Source: Skermanella pratensis (GTDB lineage: Bacteria > Pseudomonadota > Alphaproteobacteria > Azospirillales > Azospirillaceae). From it: 64,000 bases of DNA. The notes under the pieces were generated by a model. It was given only the letters and a program-made list of their open reading frames with translations. It made no database searches and was not told the origin of the DNA. The stretch covers positions 1,223,001-1,287,000 of the forward strand of contig NZ_CP030265.1 in the NCBI RefSeq assembly GCF_008843145.1, in the 5' to 3' direction. A program made the position numbers and the translations under genes. Of the stretch, positions 30,930 through 40,295 are shown one piece after another; the stretch's first letter is position 1, and the number at the start of each line of letters is the position of its first letter.

Positions 30930-31946
30930 GTGATCCAGAAGAATTGGCAGGAGCTGATCAAGCCGAACAAGCTCGACATCCAGCCGGGCGACGATCCCCA
31001 GAGGGTCGCGACCGTGGTTGCCGAACCGCTCGAGCGGGGCTTCGGCCTGACGCTCGGCAACGCGCTTCGTCGCGTCCTGCTGTCCTCCCTCCAGGGTGCC
31101 GCCGTCACCTCGATCCAGATCGAGGGCGTGCTGCATGAATTCTCGTCGATCCCCGGCGTGCGCGAAGATGTCACGGACATCGTCCTGAACATCAAGACCA
31201 TGGGCCTGCGCCTGCACGGCGACGGACCCAAGCGGATGCGCCTGCGCGCCGACGGTCCCGGCGAAGTCACCGCCGGCATGATCGAGACCGGCTCCGACAT
31301 CGAGGTGATGGATCCCGACCTGGTGATCTGCACCCTGGACAACGGCGCCCGCCTGGTGATGGAACTGACGGTCGAGAGCGGCAAGGGCTACGTCCCGGCC
31401 AGCCAGAACCGTCCGGAAGACGCACCGATCGGTCTGATCCCGGTGGACGCGCTGTTCGCGCCGATCCGCAAGGTGTCGTACAAGGTCGACAACACCCGTG
31501 TCGGCCAGGTGACCGACTACGACCGCCTGTCCATGCAGGTCGAGACCAACGGCGCCGTGTCGCCGGAGGACGCGGTGGCGCTGGCCGCCCGCATCCTCCA
31601 GGACCAGCTCCAGCTCTTCATCAATTTCGAGGAGCCGACCCACGCGGTCGCCGAGGAGCGCGGCGAGGAACCGCCGTTCAACAAGAACCTGCTGCGCAAG
31701 GTGGACGAACTGGAACTGTCGGTCCGTTCCGCCAACTGCCTGAAGAACGACAACATCGTCTATATCGGCGACCTGGTGCAGAAGACCGAGGCGGAAATGC
31801 TCCGCACCCCGAACTTCGGCCGCAAGTCGCTGAACGAGATCAAGGAAGTCCTGTCCCAGATGGGTCTCCACCTGGGCATGGAAATCCCGAACTGGCCGCC
31901 CGAGAACATCGAAGAGCTGGCCAAGCGTCTCGAAGAGCCGTACTAG
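30930..31946 (+). CDS. rpoA: DNA-directed RNA polymerase subunit alpha
   Basis: The 338-residue protein starts at GTG 30930. The N-terminal dimerisation domain includes [21 protein letters not shown]. The C-terminal domain begins near residue 250 ([19 protein letters not shown]) with the helix-hairpin-helix [21 protein letters not shown], which binds UP elements and activators. Length is standard. Confidence 0.98.
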   Translation: MIQKNWQELIKPNKLDIQPGDDPQRVATVVAEPLERGFGLTLGNALRRVLLSSLQGAAVTSIQIEGVLHEFSSIPGVREDVTDIVLNIKTMGLRLHGDGPKRMRLRADGPGEVTAGMIETGSDIEVMDPDLVICTLDNGARLVMELTVESGKGYVPASQNRPEDAPIGLIPVDALFAPIRKVSYKVDNTRVGQVTDYDRLSMQVETNGAVSPEDAVALAARILQDQLQLFINFEEPTHAVAEERGEEPPFNKNLLRKVDELELSVRSANCLKNDNIVYIGDLVQKTEAEMLRTPNFGRKSLNEIKEVLSQMGLHLGMEIPNWPPENIEELAKRLEEPY

Positions 31947-31969
31947 GCACGACACAGCACCATTTTTCC

Positions 31970-32014
31970 GTCCGCCGTACCGGTACCCGCCCTCCAGCGG
32001 GCCGGGCGGCGGAC
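31970..32014. repeat. Nested inverted repeat in the rpoA-rplQ spacer
   Basis: GTCCGCCG (31970-31977) and CGGCGGAC (32007-32014) are exact complements enclosing a further stem CCCGC/GCGGG and the palindrome GTACCGGTAC (31978-31987). It is a likely RNA hairpin between rpoA and rplQ, without a T tract. Confidence 0.5.
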
Positions 32015-32066
32015 TTCACCATCGGTCCCGTGAGCGGGGCCAAGCCAGAGGAAGGAGCACGCAACC

Positions 32067-32489
32067 ATGCGTCACGGTATGAGCGGCCGGAAGTTCAATC
32101 GCACGTCCAGCCACCGCAAGGCGATGTTCAGCAACATGGCCGCCGCGCTGATCAAGCACGAGCAGATCAAGACCACCCTTCCGAAGGCGAAGGACCTGCG
32201 TCCGATCGTCGAGAAGCTGATCACGCTCGGCAAGAAGGGCGGCCTGCACAACCGCCGCCTGGCCTATGCCCAGCTTCGCGACGACACCGTGGTCGCCAAG
32301 CTGTTCGGCCCGATCGCCGAGCGCTACACCGACCGGCCCGGCGGCTACACCCGCGTGCTGAAGGCCGGCTTCCGGTACGGCGACGCCGCTCCGCTGGCGT
32401 TCATCGAACTGGTCGATCGCGACGTCGCGGCCAAAGGCCAGGACAGCGGCCCGGTCATGGTCGACGACGAGGACGAAGCCCAGGGTTGA
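32067..32489 (+). CDS. rplQ: 50S ribosomal protein L17
   Basis: The 140-residue protein starts [20 protein letters not shown] and has [25 protein letters not shown]. The C-terminus ends with an acidic stretch. It is the last gene of the superoperon and is followed by an intrinsic terminator. Confidence 0.98.
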   Translation: MRHGMSGRKFNRTSSHRKAMFSNMAAALIKHEQIKTTLPKAKDLRPIVEKLITLGKKGGLHNRRLAYAQLRDDTVVAKLFGPIAERYTDRPGGYTRVLKAGFRYGDAAPLAFIELVDRDVAAKGQDSGPVMVDDEDEAQG

Positions 32490-32516
32490 TACGACCTTCC
32501 CAGCGTCACAGAAACG

Positions 32517-32544
32517 AAAGGCAGCCCTCGGGCTGCCTTTTGCG
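32517..32544 (+). terminator. Intrinsic terminator of the ribosomal superoperon
   Basis: AAAGGCAGCC (32517-32526), loop CTCG, GGCTGCCTTT (32531-32540), then TGCG after a run of four T (32538-32541). The stem is perfect and the position directly after rplQ is right. Confidence 0.85.
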
Positions 32545-32579
32545 TTCAGGAGTCAGTTTCTTCCTTCAGGGAGCGGGTC

Positions 32580-32918
32580 ATGGTGGTGAAGTCGAGTGGT
32601 CTTGTGCGGGCGGCGTTGGTGCTCGGATGCCTGGTTCTGACCTCCTGCGCCGCCCCGGAGCGTGGAGCCCGCGGCGGTACCGCCGCTCCGTCCGAAAGTG
32701 GCGGAACGCCCGCACGCCCCCCGGCGGACGACCTGCGGCCCAATTCGACCCGGGACGACCGGTACTCCTGCCGCCGCGCCTGCGACCGGGACTATTCGGT
32801 CTGCATGGATGCCGGGGCCACCCGGCGCGGCGGTGTCCTGGGCAATTCCGGCTATGCGAGCGCGACCTGCGAGCGTCAGCTGAACATGTGCATGGTCCGC
32901 TGCAACTCGATCCAGTGA
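32580..32918 (+). CDS. Small Cys-rich lipoprotein, unknown function
   Basis: The 112-residue protein has an N-terminal signal with a lipobox LTSC at residues 20-23, so Cys23 should be lipidated. After a Pro/Gly/Ser linker comes a domain with six Cys (CRRACDRDYSVCMD and CERQLNMCMVRC), probably disulphide-bonded in the periplasm. No family recognised. It lies between the rplQ terminator and the HtrA protease, with its own GGGAGCGGGTC upstream. Confidence 0.8.
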   Translation: MVVKSSGLVRAALVLGCLVLTSCAAPERGARGGTAAPSESGGTPARPPADDLRPNSTRDDRYSCRRACDRDYSVCMDAGATRRGGVLGNSGYASATCERQLNMCMVRCNSIQ

Positions 32919-32982
32919 CGCTCGGCTTTCCGGTCTCCGGCGCCTCTTCTTCTCCCCGACGCGAATACCCAGATTCCGGTGC

Positions 32983-34404
32983 ATGATGCCGCAGCTTCCG
33001 TCCCTCCGCCTCGTCCTGCTGCTGGTCGCCGGCCTGGGGTTCGTCGATCCCGCCTTCGCCCAGCAGCGTGCCGTTCCAGACACGCGCCAGCAGATCACGC
33101 TGTCGTTCGCGCCGCTGGTCAAGCAGACCGCGCCCGCCGTCGTCAATATCTATACCCGGCGCGTGGTCCAGCAGCGCATGTCGCCGCTGTTCGACGATCC
33201 GTTCTTCCAGCGTTTCTTCGGTCAGTCCGCACCGTTCGGGATGCCGCGCGAGCGGGTCGAGCGGTCGCTCGGGTCGGGCGTCATCGTGGGCGGCGACGGG
33301 CTGGTGGTGACCAACGACCACGTGGTCAAGGACAGCGACCAGATCACGGTGGTGCTGGCCGATCGGCGGGAGTTCGAGGCGCGGATCGTCTCGACCGATC
33401 CCAAGACCGACCTCGCCGTCCTGCGCATCACGCCGCCGCGCGGCGAGCGTCTGCCTTTCCTGGCGCTGCACGACAGCGACGATCTCGAGGTGGGCGACCT
33501 GGTGCTCGCCATCGGGAACCCCTTCGGGGTCGGCCAGACCGTGACCAGCGGCATCGTGTCCGCGCTGGCACGCACCGCGGTGGGCGTCAGCGACTTCAAT
33601 TTCTTCATCCAGACCGACGCGGCGATCAATCCCGGCAACTCGGGCGGCGCCCTGGTGTCCATGGACGGAAGGCTGGTCGGCATCAATTCGGCCATATATT
33701 CGCGAAGCGGTGGCTCGCTCGGCATCGGCTTCGCCATCCCGTCCAACATGGTGCGCACCGTCGTCGAGGCCGTCGCGGACGGCGGCAAGCTGGTGCGCCC
33801 CTGGCTGGGCGTGGACGGCCAGCCGGTGACCGCCGACATCGCCAACTCGCTCGGCCTCGACCGTCCCGCCGGCGTGCTGGTGAACGCGGTCGATCCGAAG
33901 AGCGCCGCGGCCAAGGCCGGCCTTCGAGTCGGCGACGTGATCACGGCGATCAACGGGCGGGCCGTCGACGATCCCGAGGCGCTGAAGTTCCGCGTCGCCA
34001 CCATGCCGGTGGGCGGGCAGGCGGCGCTGACGGTAACGCGCGGCGGCTCCGTCCGGCAGGTCGCCTTCAACGTGACGGCGCCGCCGGAGGATCCCCCGCG
34101 CGACACGACGCCGCTCAACGGACGGCAGCCGCTGGCCGGGGCCACGGTCGCCAACCTGTCGCCGGCGCTGGCCGAGGAGATCGGCTTTTCCGGCCCTGCC
34201 GAAGGCGTCGTCATCCTCGAGGTGGCTCGCAACAGCCCGGCCGCCCGGGTGGGCGTCCAGCCGGGCGACGTGGTGCTCCGGATCGACGATCGCGAGGTCT
34301 CCGGCGTGGCGCAGCTCGGCAAGCTGGTGTCCAGGCCCCAGCAGAGCTGGCGGGTCACCGTGCGCCGTGGCGACCAGGTGCTGACCTCCGTGGTGGCGGG
34401 ATGA
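32983..34404 (+). CDS. degP: Periplasmic serine protease of the HtrA/DegP (Do) family
   Basis: The 473-residue precursor has a signal peptide (probable cleavage after AFA at 26). The protease domain has catalytic His113 (VVTNDHVV), Asp143 (KTDLAVL) and Ser220 (NPGNSGGAL). Two PDZ domains follow at about 270-370 and 380-470. Family role: degradation and chaperoning of misfolded envelope proteins. The gene overlaps rarA by 4 bp (ATGA). Confidence 0.93.
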   Translation: MMPQLPSLRLVLLLVAGLGFVDPAFAQQRAVPDTRQQITLSFAPLVKQTAPAVVNIYTRRVVQQRMSPLFDDPFFQRFFGQSAPFGMPRERVERSLGSGVIVGGDGLVVTNDHVVKDSDQITVVLADRREFEARIVSTDPKTDLAVLRITPPRGERLPFLALHDSDDLEVGDLVLAIGNPFGVGQTVTSGIVSALARTAVGVSDFNFFIQTDAAINPGNSGGALVSMDGRLVGINSAIYSRSGGSLGIGFAIPSNMVRTVVEAVADGGKLVRPWLGVDGQPVTADIANSLGLDRPAGVLVNAVDPKSAAAKAGLRVGDVITAINGRAVDDPEALKFRVATMPVGGQAALTVTRGGSVRQVAFNVTAPPEDPPRDTTPLNGRQPLAGATVANLSPALAEEIGFSGPAEGVVILEVARNSPAARVGVQPGDVVLRIDDREVSGVAQLGKLVSRPQQSWRVTVRRGDQVLTSVVAG

Positions 34405-35702
34405 CGCTGTTCTCGGCATCGGCGCCGCGCCCCCTGGCGGATCGCCTGCGTCCCAGGACCCTGGGGGAGGTCGTCGGGCAGGACCACCTGCTCAAGCCCG
34501 CCGGGCCGATCGGGCGCATGGTGACGAGCCATCGCCTTGCTTCCATGATCCTGTGGGGGCCGCCCGGCTGCGGCAAGACGACGATCGCGCGATTGCTGGC
34601 CGACCAGACCGAATTCCATTTCGAGCCGCTGTCCGCCGTCTTCTCCGGCGTCGCGGACCTCCGCAAGGTGTTCGAGGCGGCGAAGCAGCGGCGGGTCGCC
34701 GGTCGCGGGACCCTGCTGTTCATCGATGAGATCCACCGGTTCAACCGGAGCCAGCAGGACGGCTTCCTGCCCTATGTGGAGGACGGCACCGTCACGCTGG
34801 TCGGCGCCACGACCGAGAACCCGTCGTTCGAGCTGAACGCCGCGCTGCTGTCGCGCGCCCAGGTCTTCGTGCTCAACAGGCTCGACGACGCCGCGCTGGA
34901 ACTGCTCCTGACCCGCGCCGAGGCCGAATCCGGCAAGACGCTGCCGCTCGACGCGGACGCGCGGCAGTCGATCAAGGCGATGGCCGACGGCGACGGCCGC
35001 TTCCTGCTCAACCTGTGCGAGGAGCTGTTCGCCCTGGCCCCCGACCGGCCGCTGGACACGACCGCGCTCGCCGGCACCATCCAGCGGCGCGCACCCCTCT
35101 ATGACAAGTCCCAGGAGGGCCACTACAACCTGATCAGCGCGCTGCACAAGTCGGTGCGCGGGTCCGACACCGACGCGGCGCTCTACTGGCTGGCGCGGAT
35201 GCTGGCCGGCGGGGAGGACCCTCGGTTCATCGCGCGGCGGCTGGTGCGGATGGCGGTCGAGGATATCGGTCTGGCCGATCCCCAGGCGCTTCCGCAGGCT
35301 CTGGCCGCTTGGGAGACCTATGAGCGTCTGGGCAGCCCCGAGGGCGAGCTGGCACTGACCCAGTGCGTGATCTACATGGCGACCGCTCCCAAATCCAACG
35401 CCGCCTATACCGCCTCCAAGGCGGCGATACGGTCGGCGCGGGAGACCGGCTCGCTGATGCCGCCCATGCATATCCTGAACGCGCCGACCAGGCTGATGAA
35501 GGGTCTCGGCTACGGCAAGGGCTACGAGTACGACCACGACACGCCGGAAGGTTTCAGCGGCCAGAACTATTTCCCCGAGGGCATGCCCCGGCAGCAGTTC
35601 TATCGTCCACCCGAGCGGGGCTTCGAGCGCGAGATCCGCAAGCGCCTGGATTACTGGAGCAAGCTGCGGGCCCAGAGGGCCGCCGATCCGGACCCGGAAT
35701 GA
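34401..35702 (+). CDS. rarA: Replication-associated recombination protein A (AAA+ ATPase)
   Basis: The 433-residue protein has Walker A GPPGCGKTT (53-61), Walker B LLFIDEIHRF (Asp109-Glu110), sensor GATTENPSFELN and the C-terminal clamp-loader-like tetramerisation domain (APKSNAAYTA and DTPEGFSGQNYFPEGM). RarA/MgsA acts at stalled replication forks. The open frame extends far upstream through degP, but the start overlapping the degP stop (ATG 34401) fits the family. Confidence 0.95.
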   Translation: MTLFSASAPRPLADRLRPRTLGEVVGQDHLLKPAGPIGRMVTSHRLASMILWGPPGCGKTTIARLLADQTEFHFEPLSAVFSGVADLRKVFEAAKQRRVAGRGTLLFIDEIHRFNRSQQDGFLPYVEDGTVTLVGATTENPSFELNAALLSRAQVFVLNRLDDAALELLLTRAEAESGKTLPLDADARQSIKAMADGDGRFLLNLCEELFALAPDRPLDTTALAGTIQRRAPLYDKSQEGHYNLISALHKSVRGSDTDAALYWLARMLAGGEDPRFIARRLVRMAVEDIGLADPQALPQALAAWETYERLGSPEGELALTQCVIYMATAPKSNAAYTASKAAIRSARETGSLMPPMHILNAPTRLMKGLGYGKGYEYDHDTPEGFSGQNYFPEGMPRQQFYRPPERGFEREIRKRLDYWSKLRAQRAADPDPE

Positions 35703-36592
35703 CCGGCTCCTTCGACGGCTTCGTCGGCATCGACTGGTCCGGCGCCGCGGGCAAGCGGTACCAGGGCATCGCTGTGGCCGAGTGCGCCGCCGGCACCACC
35801 GCTCCGGCCCTGGTCGATCCTCCCGGCGGCGGGCGCGCCTGGACGCGCACCCATGTGCTGGACTGGCTCGACGGCAGGATCGGGCGGGGCGGCCGGCTGC
35901 TGATCGGGATCGACTGCGCCTTCTCCCTGCCGTTCGACACGGCGGCGGCGTATTTCCCGGACGGTGCCGGCGACGTGTTCGCCCTGTGGGACCTGGTCGA
36001 GCGGGTCTGCCACGCCGATGCCGACCTGTTCGGCGGGGCGTTCCCCCGCGACCCGGCCTATGCCGCCGGTTACTGGACAGCGGGACCGCGGGCCGAGGGG
36101 TTCGTTCCGGGGCGGCGGGCGACGGAGGATGCCTGCCGGGCCGACGGCTACGGCTCGCCGGAAAGCCCGTACAAGCTGATCGGCGCCAAGCAGGTGGGCA
36201 AGGGAGCGCTGGCCGGCATGCGCCTGCTGCGCGCCCTTCGCGCCAAGCGGGGCGACGTGGCGGTGTGGCCGTTCCAGGAACCCGGGGACGGCGGCACGCT
36301 GGTGGAGATCTATCCGCGGCTGTTCCTGATGCGCACCGGCTGGGGCCTGCGCAAGGTGCGAAGCTGGGCCGACCTCAACCGCTGCCTGGCCCTGCTGGAC
36401 AGCGATCCGGTGGAGGAAGGTCCGGTGCAGGGGGACCGGCGGGAGCCTAGCGACCACGAGACCGACGCCCTGGTCTCCGCCGCGGGCCTCCGCGCGCTGT
36501 CCGGCCTGCCCGGAGTCTGGAACCCTGCCGCGCTGACCGGGCGCGCCCGCCGCCAGGAAGGCTGGATCTTCGGAGTCGGCATGCGGCGCTGA
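35699..36592 (+). CDS. Conserved hypothetical protein, RNase H-like fold suspected (DUF429-like)
   Basis: The 297-residue protein starts inside the rarA stop (ATGA). The N-terminus VGIDWSGAAGKRYQGIAV and later IGIDCAFSLP resemble the two acidic strands of RNase H-like/DUF429 proteins. A C-terminal SDHETDALVSAAGLRAL adds a further conserved acidic pair. This is inferred from pattern only; substrate and role are unknown. The tight coupling to rarA hints at a nucleic-acid related job. Confidence 0.7.
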   Translation: MTGSFDGFVGIDWSGAAGKRYQGIAVAECAAGTTAPALVDPPGGGRAWTRTHVLDWLDGRIGRGGRLLIGIDCAFSLPFDTAAAYFPDGAGDVFALWDLVERVCHADADLFGGAFPRDPAYAAGYWTAGPRAEGFVPGRRATEDACRADGYGSPESPYKLIGAKQVGKGALAGMRLLRALRAKRGDVAVWPFQEPGDGGTLVEIYPRLFLMRTGWGLRKVRSWADLNRCLALLDSDPVEEGPVQGDRREPSDHETDALVSAAGLRALSGLPGVWNPAALTGRARRQEGWIFGVGMRR

Positions 36593-36664
36593 CCAGGCCG
36601 CCATGCCTTGCCGCAGGCGTCCCGCCCGGCTAGGCTGCGCGCTTCATCGAGGAAAACCGACCGC

Positions 36665-37057
36665 ATGACGTTCTCTCCAACCCTTCTGCTCGCGGTCGCC
36701 GCCGGCGGCGCCGCCGGGTCGGCCGCCCGATTCGTGGTGATGTCCGCGATCGGCCATTGGCTGGGCACCGCGTTCCCGTACGGCACCCTGGTGGTCAACG
36801 TGGCCGGCTCGTTCGTCATGGGCGTGCTGGTGGAGCTTTCGGCGCTGGCCTGGAACCCGTCGCCGGAACTGAAGGCGCTGCTCACCGTCGGGGTGCTCGG
36901 CGGATTCACCACATTCTCCACCTTCTCGCTCGATGCCGCCATCCTGATGCAGCGGGGCGAATTGGCGGCGTCGGCCGCCTATATGGTGGTCTCGGTACTG
37001 TTTTCGGTCGGCGGATTGTTCGCCGGCCTGTTCTTGATCAGGGGCATGGTCGGTTGA
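36665..37057 (+). CDS. crcB: Fluoride exporter CrcB/Fluc
   Basis: The 130-residue membrane protein has four hydrophobic helices and the Fluc signatures GGAAGSAARFVV, GTLVVNVAGSFVMG and GGFTTFSTFS (the Phe-box track). It works as an antiparallel dimer to export F-. I checked upstream for a fluoride riboswitch and found none. The stop overlaps the TTG start of the next gene. Confidence 0.94.
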   Translation: MTFSPTLLLAVAAGGAAGSAARFVVMSAIGHWLGTAFPYGTLVVNVAGSFVMGVLVELSALAWNPSPELKALLTVGVLGGFTTFSTFSLDAAILMQRGELAASAAYMVVSVLFSVGGLFAGLFLIRGMVG

Positions 37058-38040
37058 GCGAGGTCGAAACACGCATAATCGCCGGCGAGGAGTCGGAGAT
37101 CCGGCTGGACCGCTGGTTCAAGCGGCATTTCCCGCAGGTCAACCATGGCCACCTGGAGAAGCTGCTGCGGACCGGACAGGTCCGGGTGGACGGCAAGCGG
37201 GCCAAGGCCAACGTCCGGCTGGAGGCGGGCCAGACCGTCCGTATCCCGCCGCTCGGCGATCTCCCGGCCGAGCCGCCGCCGGGGACGGCCAAGCTCAAGG
37301 TCAGCCGCAAGGACGCGGCGGAAATCCAGGGGCGGGTGCTCTACCGCGACGCCGACGTGCTGGTGATCGACAAGCCGCCCGGCCTGGCGGTCCAGGGCGG
37401 GACGGCGACACCCCGGCATCTCGATGCCATGCTGGACGCCCTGCGGTTCGACGCGGACGAGCGGCCCAAGCTGGTCCACCGGCTGGACAAGGACACGTCG
37501 GGCGTGCTGGTCCTGGCCCGCAACGTCTTCGCCGCGACCAGGCTGGCGGCGGCGTTCCGCGGCAAGGACGCCCGCAAGTACTATTGGGCGGTGACGGTCG
37601 GCGTCCCCCGGCCGTTCCAGGGCAAGGTGGACGCTCCCCTGGCCAAGGAGCCGACCGGCCGGGGCGAGCGGGTCGCGATCGACGACGAGGAGGGCAGGCG
37701 CGCCGTCAGCCTCTACCAGGTGATCGAGCATGCCAACAAGAAGGTCGCCTGGGTGGCGCTGTGGCCGCTGACCGGCCGCACCCACCAGTTGCGCGTCCAC
37801 ATGGAGGCGATCGGCACGCCGATCCTGGGCGACGGCAAATACGGCGGCCCCGACGCCTTCCTGGCCGGCGCCGGCGTTTCCGGCAAGCTGCACCTGCACG
37901 CCCGCCGCCTGATCCTGCCCCATCCGCGCGGCGGCCGGATCGACGTGACGGCGCCGCTGCCCGAGCATATGGTCAGGACCTGGGATTACTTCAGCTTCGA
38001 CAAGGAGAACGACGGGGATCCCTTCGCCGCGCTCGATTGA
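37054..38040 (+). CDS. rluC: RluA-family 23S rRNA pseudouridine synthase
   Basis: The 328-residue enzyme converts uridine to pseudouridine in 23S rRNA. An S4-like RNA-binding domain (about 15-65) precedes the catalytic domain with HRLDKDTSG (catalytic Asp145) and GRTHQLRVHM. It is most like RluC, though exact site specificity is not visible. I chose TTG 37054, overlapping the crcB stop, because it gives a sensible N-terminus SEVETRII. The longer frame is antisense noise. Confidence 0.88.
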   Translation: MSEVETRIIAGEESEIRLDRWFKRHFPQVNHGHLEKLLRTGQVRVDGKRAKANVRLEAGQTVRIPPLGDLPAEPPPGTAKLKVSRKDAAEIQGRVLYRDADVLVIDKPPGLAVQGGTATPRHLDAMLDALRFDADERPKLVHRLDKDTSGVLVLARNVFAATRLAAAFRGKDARKYYWAVTVGVPRPFQGKVDAPLAKEPTGRGERVAIDDEEGRRAVSLYQVIEHANKKVAWVALWPLTGRTHQLRVHMEAIGTPILGDGKYGGPDAFLAGAGVSGKLHLHARRLILPHPRGGRIDVTAPLPEHMVRTWDYFSFDKENDGDPFAALD

Positions 38041-38129
38041 CGCCGGGCGGGCTTAGCGCCGCCGCGTTTTCGTGCTATTGGGTCGGAAAAATACAGGGTC
38101 CCGACAATACAAGGAAAAACCCGTCGATC

Positions 38130-38831
38130 ATGCCCTTCAGCGACAAACCCCGGTCTGCCTCCAGGCCGCTGCGCCTCGCCCTGTTCGACTGCGACGGGAC
38201 CCTGGTGGACAGTCAGTTCGCGATCGTCGCCGCCATGAACGCGGCGTTCGTGGCGCTGGGGCTGCCGCTGCCGGACGCCGCCGCCGTGCGCCGCGTCGTC
38301 GGCCTGCCGCTGGTCCAAGCGATATCCATCCTGCTGCCGGACGGCCAGCCGAGGCTTCACGTGGCCCTGGCCGACCGCTACAAGCTGGCCTTCGCCGATG
38401 CGCGAAACCGGGGCGCCCACGAGGAACCGCTGTTCCCGGGCATCCGCGACGCGCTCGACGCGCTGGAGAATGCCGGCCTGCTGCTGGGCGTCGCGACCGG
38501 CAAGTCGCGCCGGGGGCTGGTCGCCACGCTGGACCAGCACGGGCTGCTGGATCGTTTCACGACTCTCCAGACGTCCGACACCGGTCCCGGCAAGCCCCAT
38601 CCGGACATGGTGTTCCGCGCGCTGGCGGAAACCGGGGTGGAAGCCGCCGACACCGTTGTCATCGGCGACACCACCTACGACATGTTGATGGCCGGCAGCG
38701 CCCGCGCCGGCGCGGTCGGTGTCGCCTGGGGCTATCACGAGGTGGCGGAACTGACGGGAGCAGGGGCGCAGCGGGTCTGCCAAACGGCCGACCAGGTGCC
38801 CGCCGCCGTCCTGTCGCTGCTCGACCGCTAG
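38130..38831 (+). CDS. HAD-IA phosphatase, phosphoglycolate phosphatase-like
   Basis: The 233-residue protein has motif I LFDCDGTLVDSQ (nucleophile Asp20, Asp22), motif II VATGKSRRG, the Lys in GKPHPDMV and motif IV VIGDTTYDMLMA. Substrate is not determined by sequence. In many alphaproteobacteria this gene sits, as here, between the RluA-type synthase and the ATP12 gene, so they probably share a transcript. Confidence 0.9.
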   Translation: MPFSDKPRSASRPLRLALFDCDGTLVDSQFAIVAAMNAAFVALGLPLPDAAAVRRVVGLPLVQAISILLPDGQPRLHVALADRYKLAFADARNRGAHEEPLFPGIRDALDALENAGLLLGVATGKSRRGLVATLDQHGLLDRFTTLQTSDTGPGKPHPDMVFRALAETGVEAADTVVIGDTTYDMLMAGSARAGAVGVAWGYHEVAELTGAGAQRVCQTADQVPAAVLSLLDR

Positions 38832-38864
38832 AACGCCGATCAGGCGCAATGGATGAAGTGAGAG

Positions 38865-39560
38865 ATGAAGAGGTTCTACAAGGAAGTCACGGTGGCGCAG
38901 ACCGACGCCGGACATGAGGTCCGGCTCGATGGCCGGCCGCTTCGCACCCCGGCCAAGGCGCCCCTGGCGCTGCCCAAGCCCGACTTGATGCGCGCCATCG
39001 CCGACGAGTGGGACGCCCAGCGGGAAAACATCAAGCCGGCCGAGATGCCGGTGACGCAGCTCGCCAGCACTGCGATCGACCGCATCCCCGCCCAGCGGGC
39101 CGAGATCGTCCGGGCGGTCGCCGCCTATGCGGAAACCGACCTGCTGTGCTACAGGGCCGACCATCCGGCCGAACTGGCGGAGCGGCAGGAACGCATCTGG
39201 CAGCCGCTGCTCGACTGGGCCGCCGTCCGCTACAGCGCCCAGCTGGAAGTCCATACCGGCATCATGCCCAAGCCCCAGCCGGCCGAGGCCTGCACGCTGC
39301 TGGCCCGCGCGGTGGAGGACCTGGACGACATGGCCCTGGCCGGCCTTCAGAACGCGACCTCGGCGCTGGGCTCCCTGGTGCTGGCGCTGGCCCTGATGGA
39401 GGGCAGGATCTCCGCCGAGGAAGCCTATGCCGCAGCCCAGCTGGACGAAACCTTCCAGATCGAGCAGTGGGGCGAGGATGCGGAGGCCATGGCCCGCCGC
39501 GCGGCCCTGAGGGCGGATATCCTGGCGACGCGCCGGTTTCTGGATCTGGTTAAGGTTTGA
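38865..39560 (+). CDS. ATP12-type F1-ATPase assembly chaperone
   Basis: The 231-residue protein has RLDGRPLRTPAKAPLALP and IAAEWDAQ-like (IADEWDAQRENIKPAEMP), then TDLLCYRADHP, the ATP12 signature. Family role: chaperone for F1 alpha subunit assembly in alphaproteobacteria and mitochondria. It starts 33 bp after the HAD gene. Confidence 0.93.
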   Translation: MKRFYKEVTVAQTDAGHEVRLDGRPLRTPAKAPLALPKPDLMRAIADEWDAQRENIKPAEMPVTQLASTAIDRIPAQRAEIVRAVAAYAETDLLCYRADHPAELAERQERIWQPLLDWAAVRYSAQLEVHTGIMPKPQPAEACTLLARAVEDLDDMALAGLQNATSALGSLVLALALMEGRISAEEAYAAAQLDETFQIEQWGEDAEAMARRAALRADILATRRFLDLVKV

Positions 39561-39607
39561 ATGGTATCAATGGGAACCGGTTACCTTCGGATCACACCAC
39601 GGCTGCC

Positions 39608-39910
39608 ATGACCCTCGACCAGATTGAAGCCAAGATGCGCAAGCGTCTGACGCAGTTCCGCGCCTTCAACGGCGCGGCCCGATTCGACTTCGGCAAGGAC
39701 GGCCTGCTGCGGCTGGACGCGACCACGACCCCGGCGACCCTGCACCGGGAAGACGGCGATGCGGTCTGCACCATACGCATGACGCTGGAGAATTTCGACA
39801 GGATGCTGGACGGCGACCTGAACCCGACGCTGGCCTTCGCGACCGGCAAGCTGAAGGTCCAGGGCTCCATGGGCTCGGCGCTCAAGCTGGCGTCGCTGCT
39901 GGAGGAGTGA
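39608..39910 (+). CDS. SCP2 sterol-transfer family small protein
   Basis: The 100-residue protein resembles the SCP2 lipid-binding fold (DATTTPATLHREDGDAVCTI, MLDGDLNPTLAFATGKLKVQG, ALKLASLLE). The ligand is likely a lipid or acyl-CoA, but this is not shown. ATG 39608 (MTLDQIEAKMRKRL) is preferred over an earlier start at 39557. Last gene of this collinear group. Confidence 0.85.
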   Translation: MTLDQIEAKMRKRLTQFRAFNGAARFDFGKDGLLRLDATTTPATLHREDGDAVCTIRMTLENFDRMLDGDLNPTLAFATGKLKVQGSMGSALKLASLLEE

Positions 39911-40026
39911 CCTAAAGTTCCGCTCCTTTGATCTGATGCATGCAAAAGATTTAGAGAGCGACATGCAAGCTCTTGTGTAGACTGCATTTTTGCCGTTCGC
40001 GGTGCATCTCTTGTATGCATCAGTGT

Positions 40027-40210
40027 ACTAGTGGCTCGGCACAGTGGTTTTGATGACGTTCGGCGGAGCGGAGTGGCGTAGGTCGGCCTTCGCCCGTCAG
40101 GGCGAACGCCGACACCCTGCGTCAACGCTCCGGCCACGCTGTCGGCGTCGGCCTTCGGCCGAGGCCGACCTACGATAGATCAATCAAAACCATTGTGCCT
40201 AGCCACTAGT
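40027..40210. mobile_element. MITE-like element with 28-bp imperfect terminal inverted repeats
   Basis: The left end ACTAGTGGCTCGGCACAGTG (28 bp in all, 40027-40054) and the right end (40183-40210) match as inverted repeats at 26 of 28 positions. A second inverted repeat GTAGGTCGGCC/GGCCGACCTAC lies inside (40078-40088 with 40163-40173). The element is 184 bp and too short to encode a transposase. Both ends contain CTAG, which may be the target-site duplication, as known for IS5-type elements. It sits in the decayed strip downstream of the SCP2 gene. Confidence 0.75.
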
Positions 40211-40295
40211 CCAATCTGTCGCGCCAGAGGCTCTCCAAGCATCGGCGTGGGCCTCTGCCGCTCCTCGATGATGATCTCGATCAGGGCGCTCGGCG

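Noticed and set aside
32979-35702. 907-aa plus-strand frame suggesting a fusion upstream of rarA
   Set aside because: The upstream part is degP read in another frame; rarA has a proper start overlapping the degP stop.
36593-36664. Fluoride riboswitch before crcB
   Set aside because: The gap is only 72 bp and lacks the conserved crcB-motif sequences.
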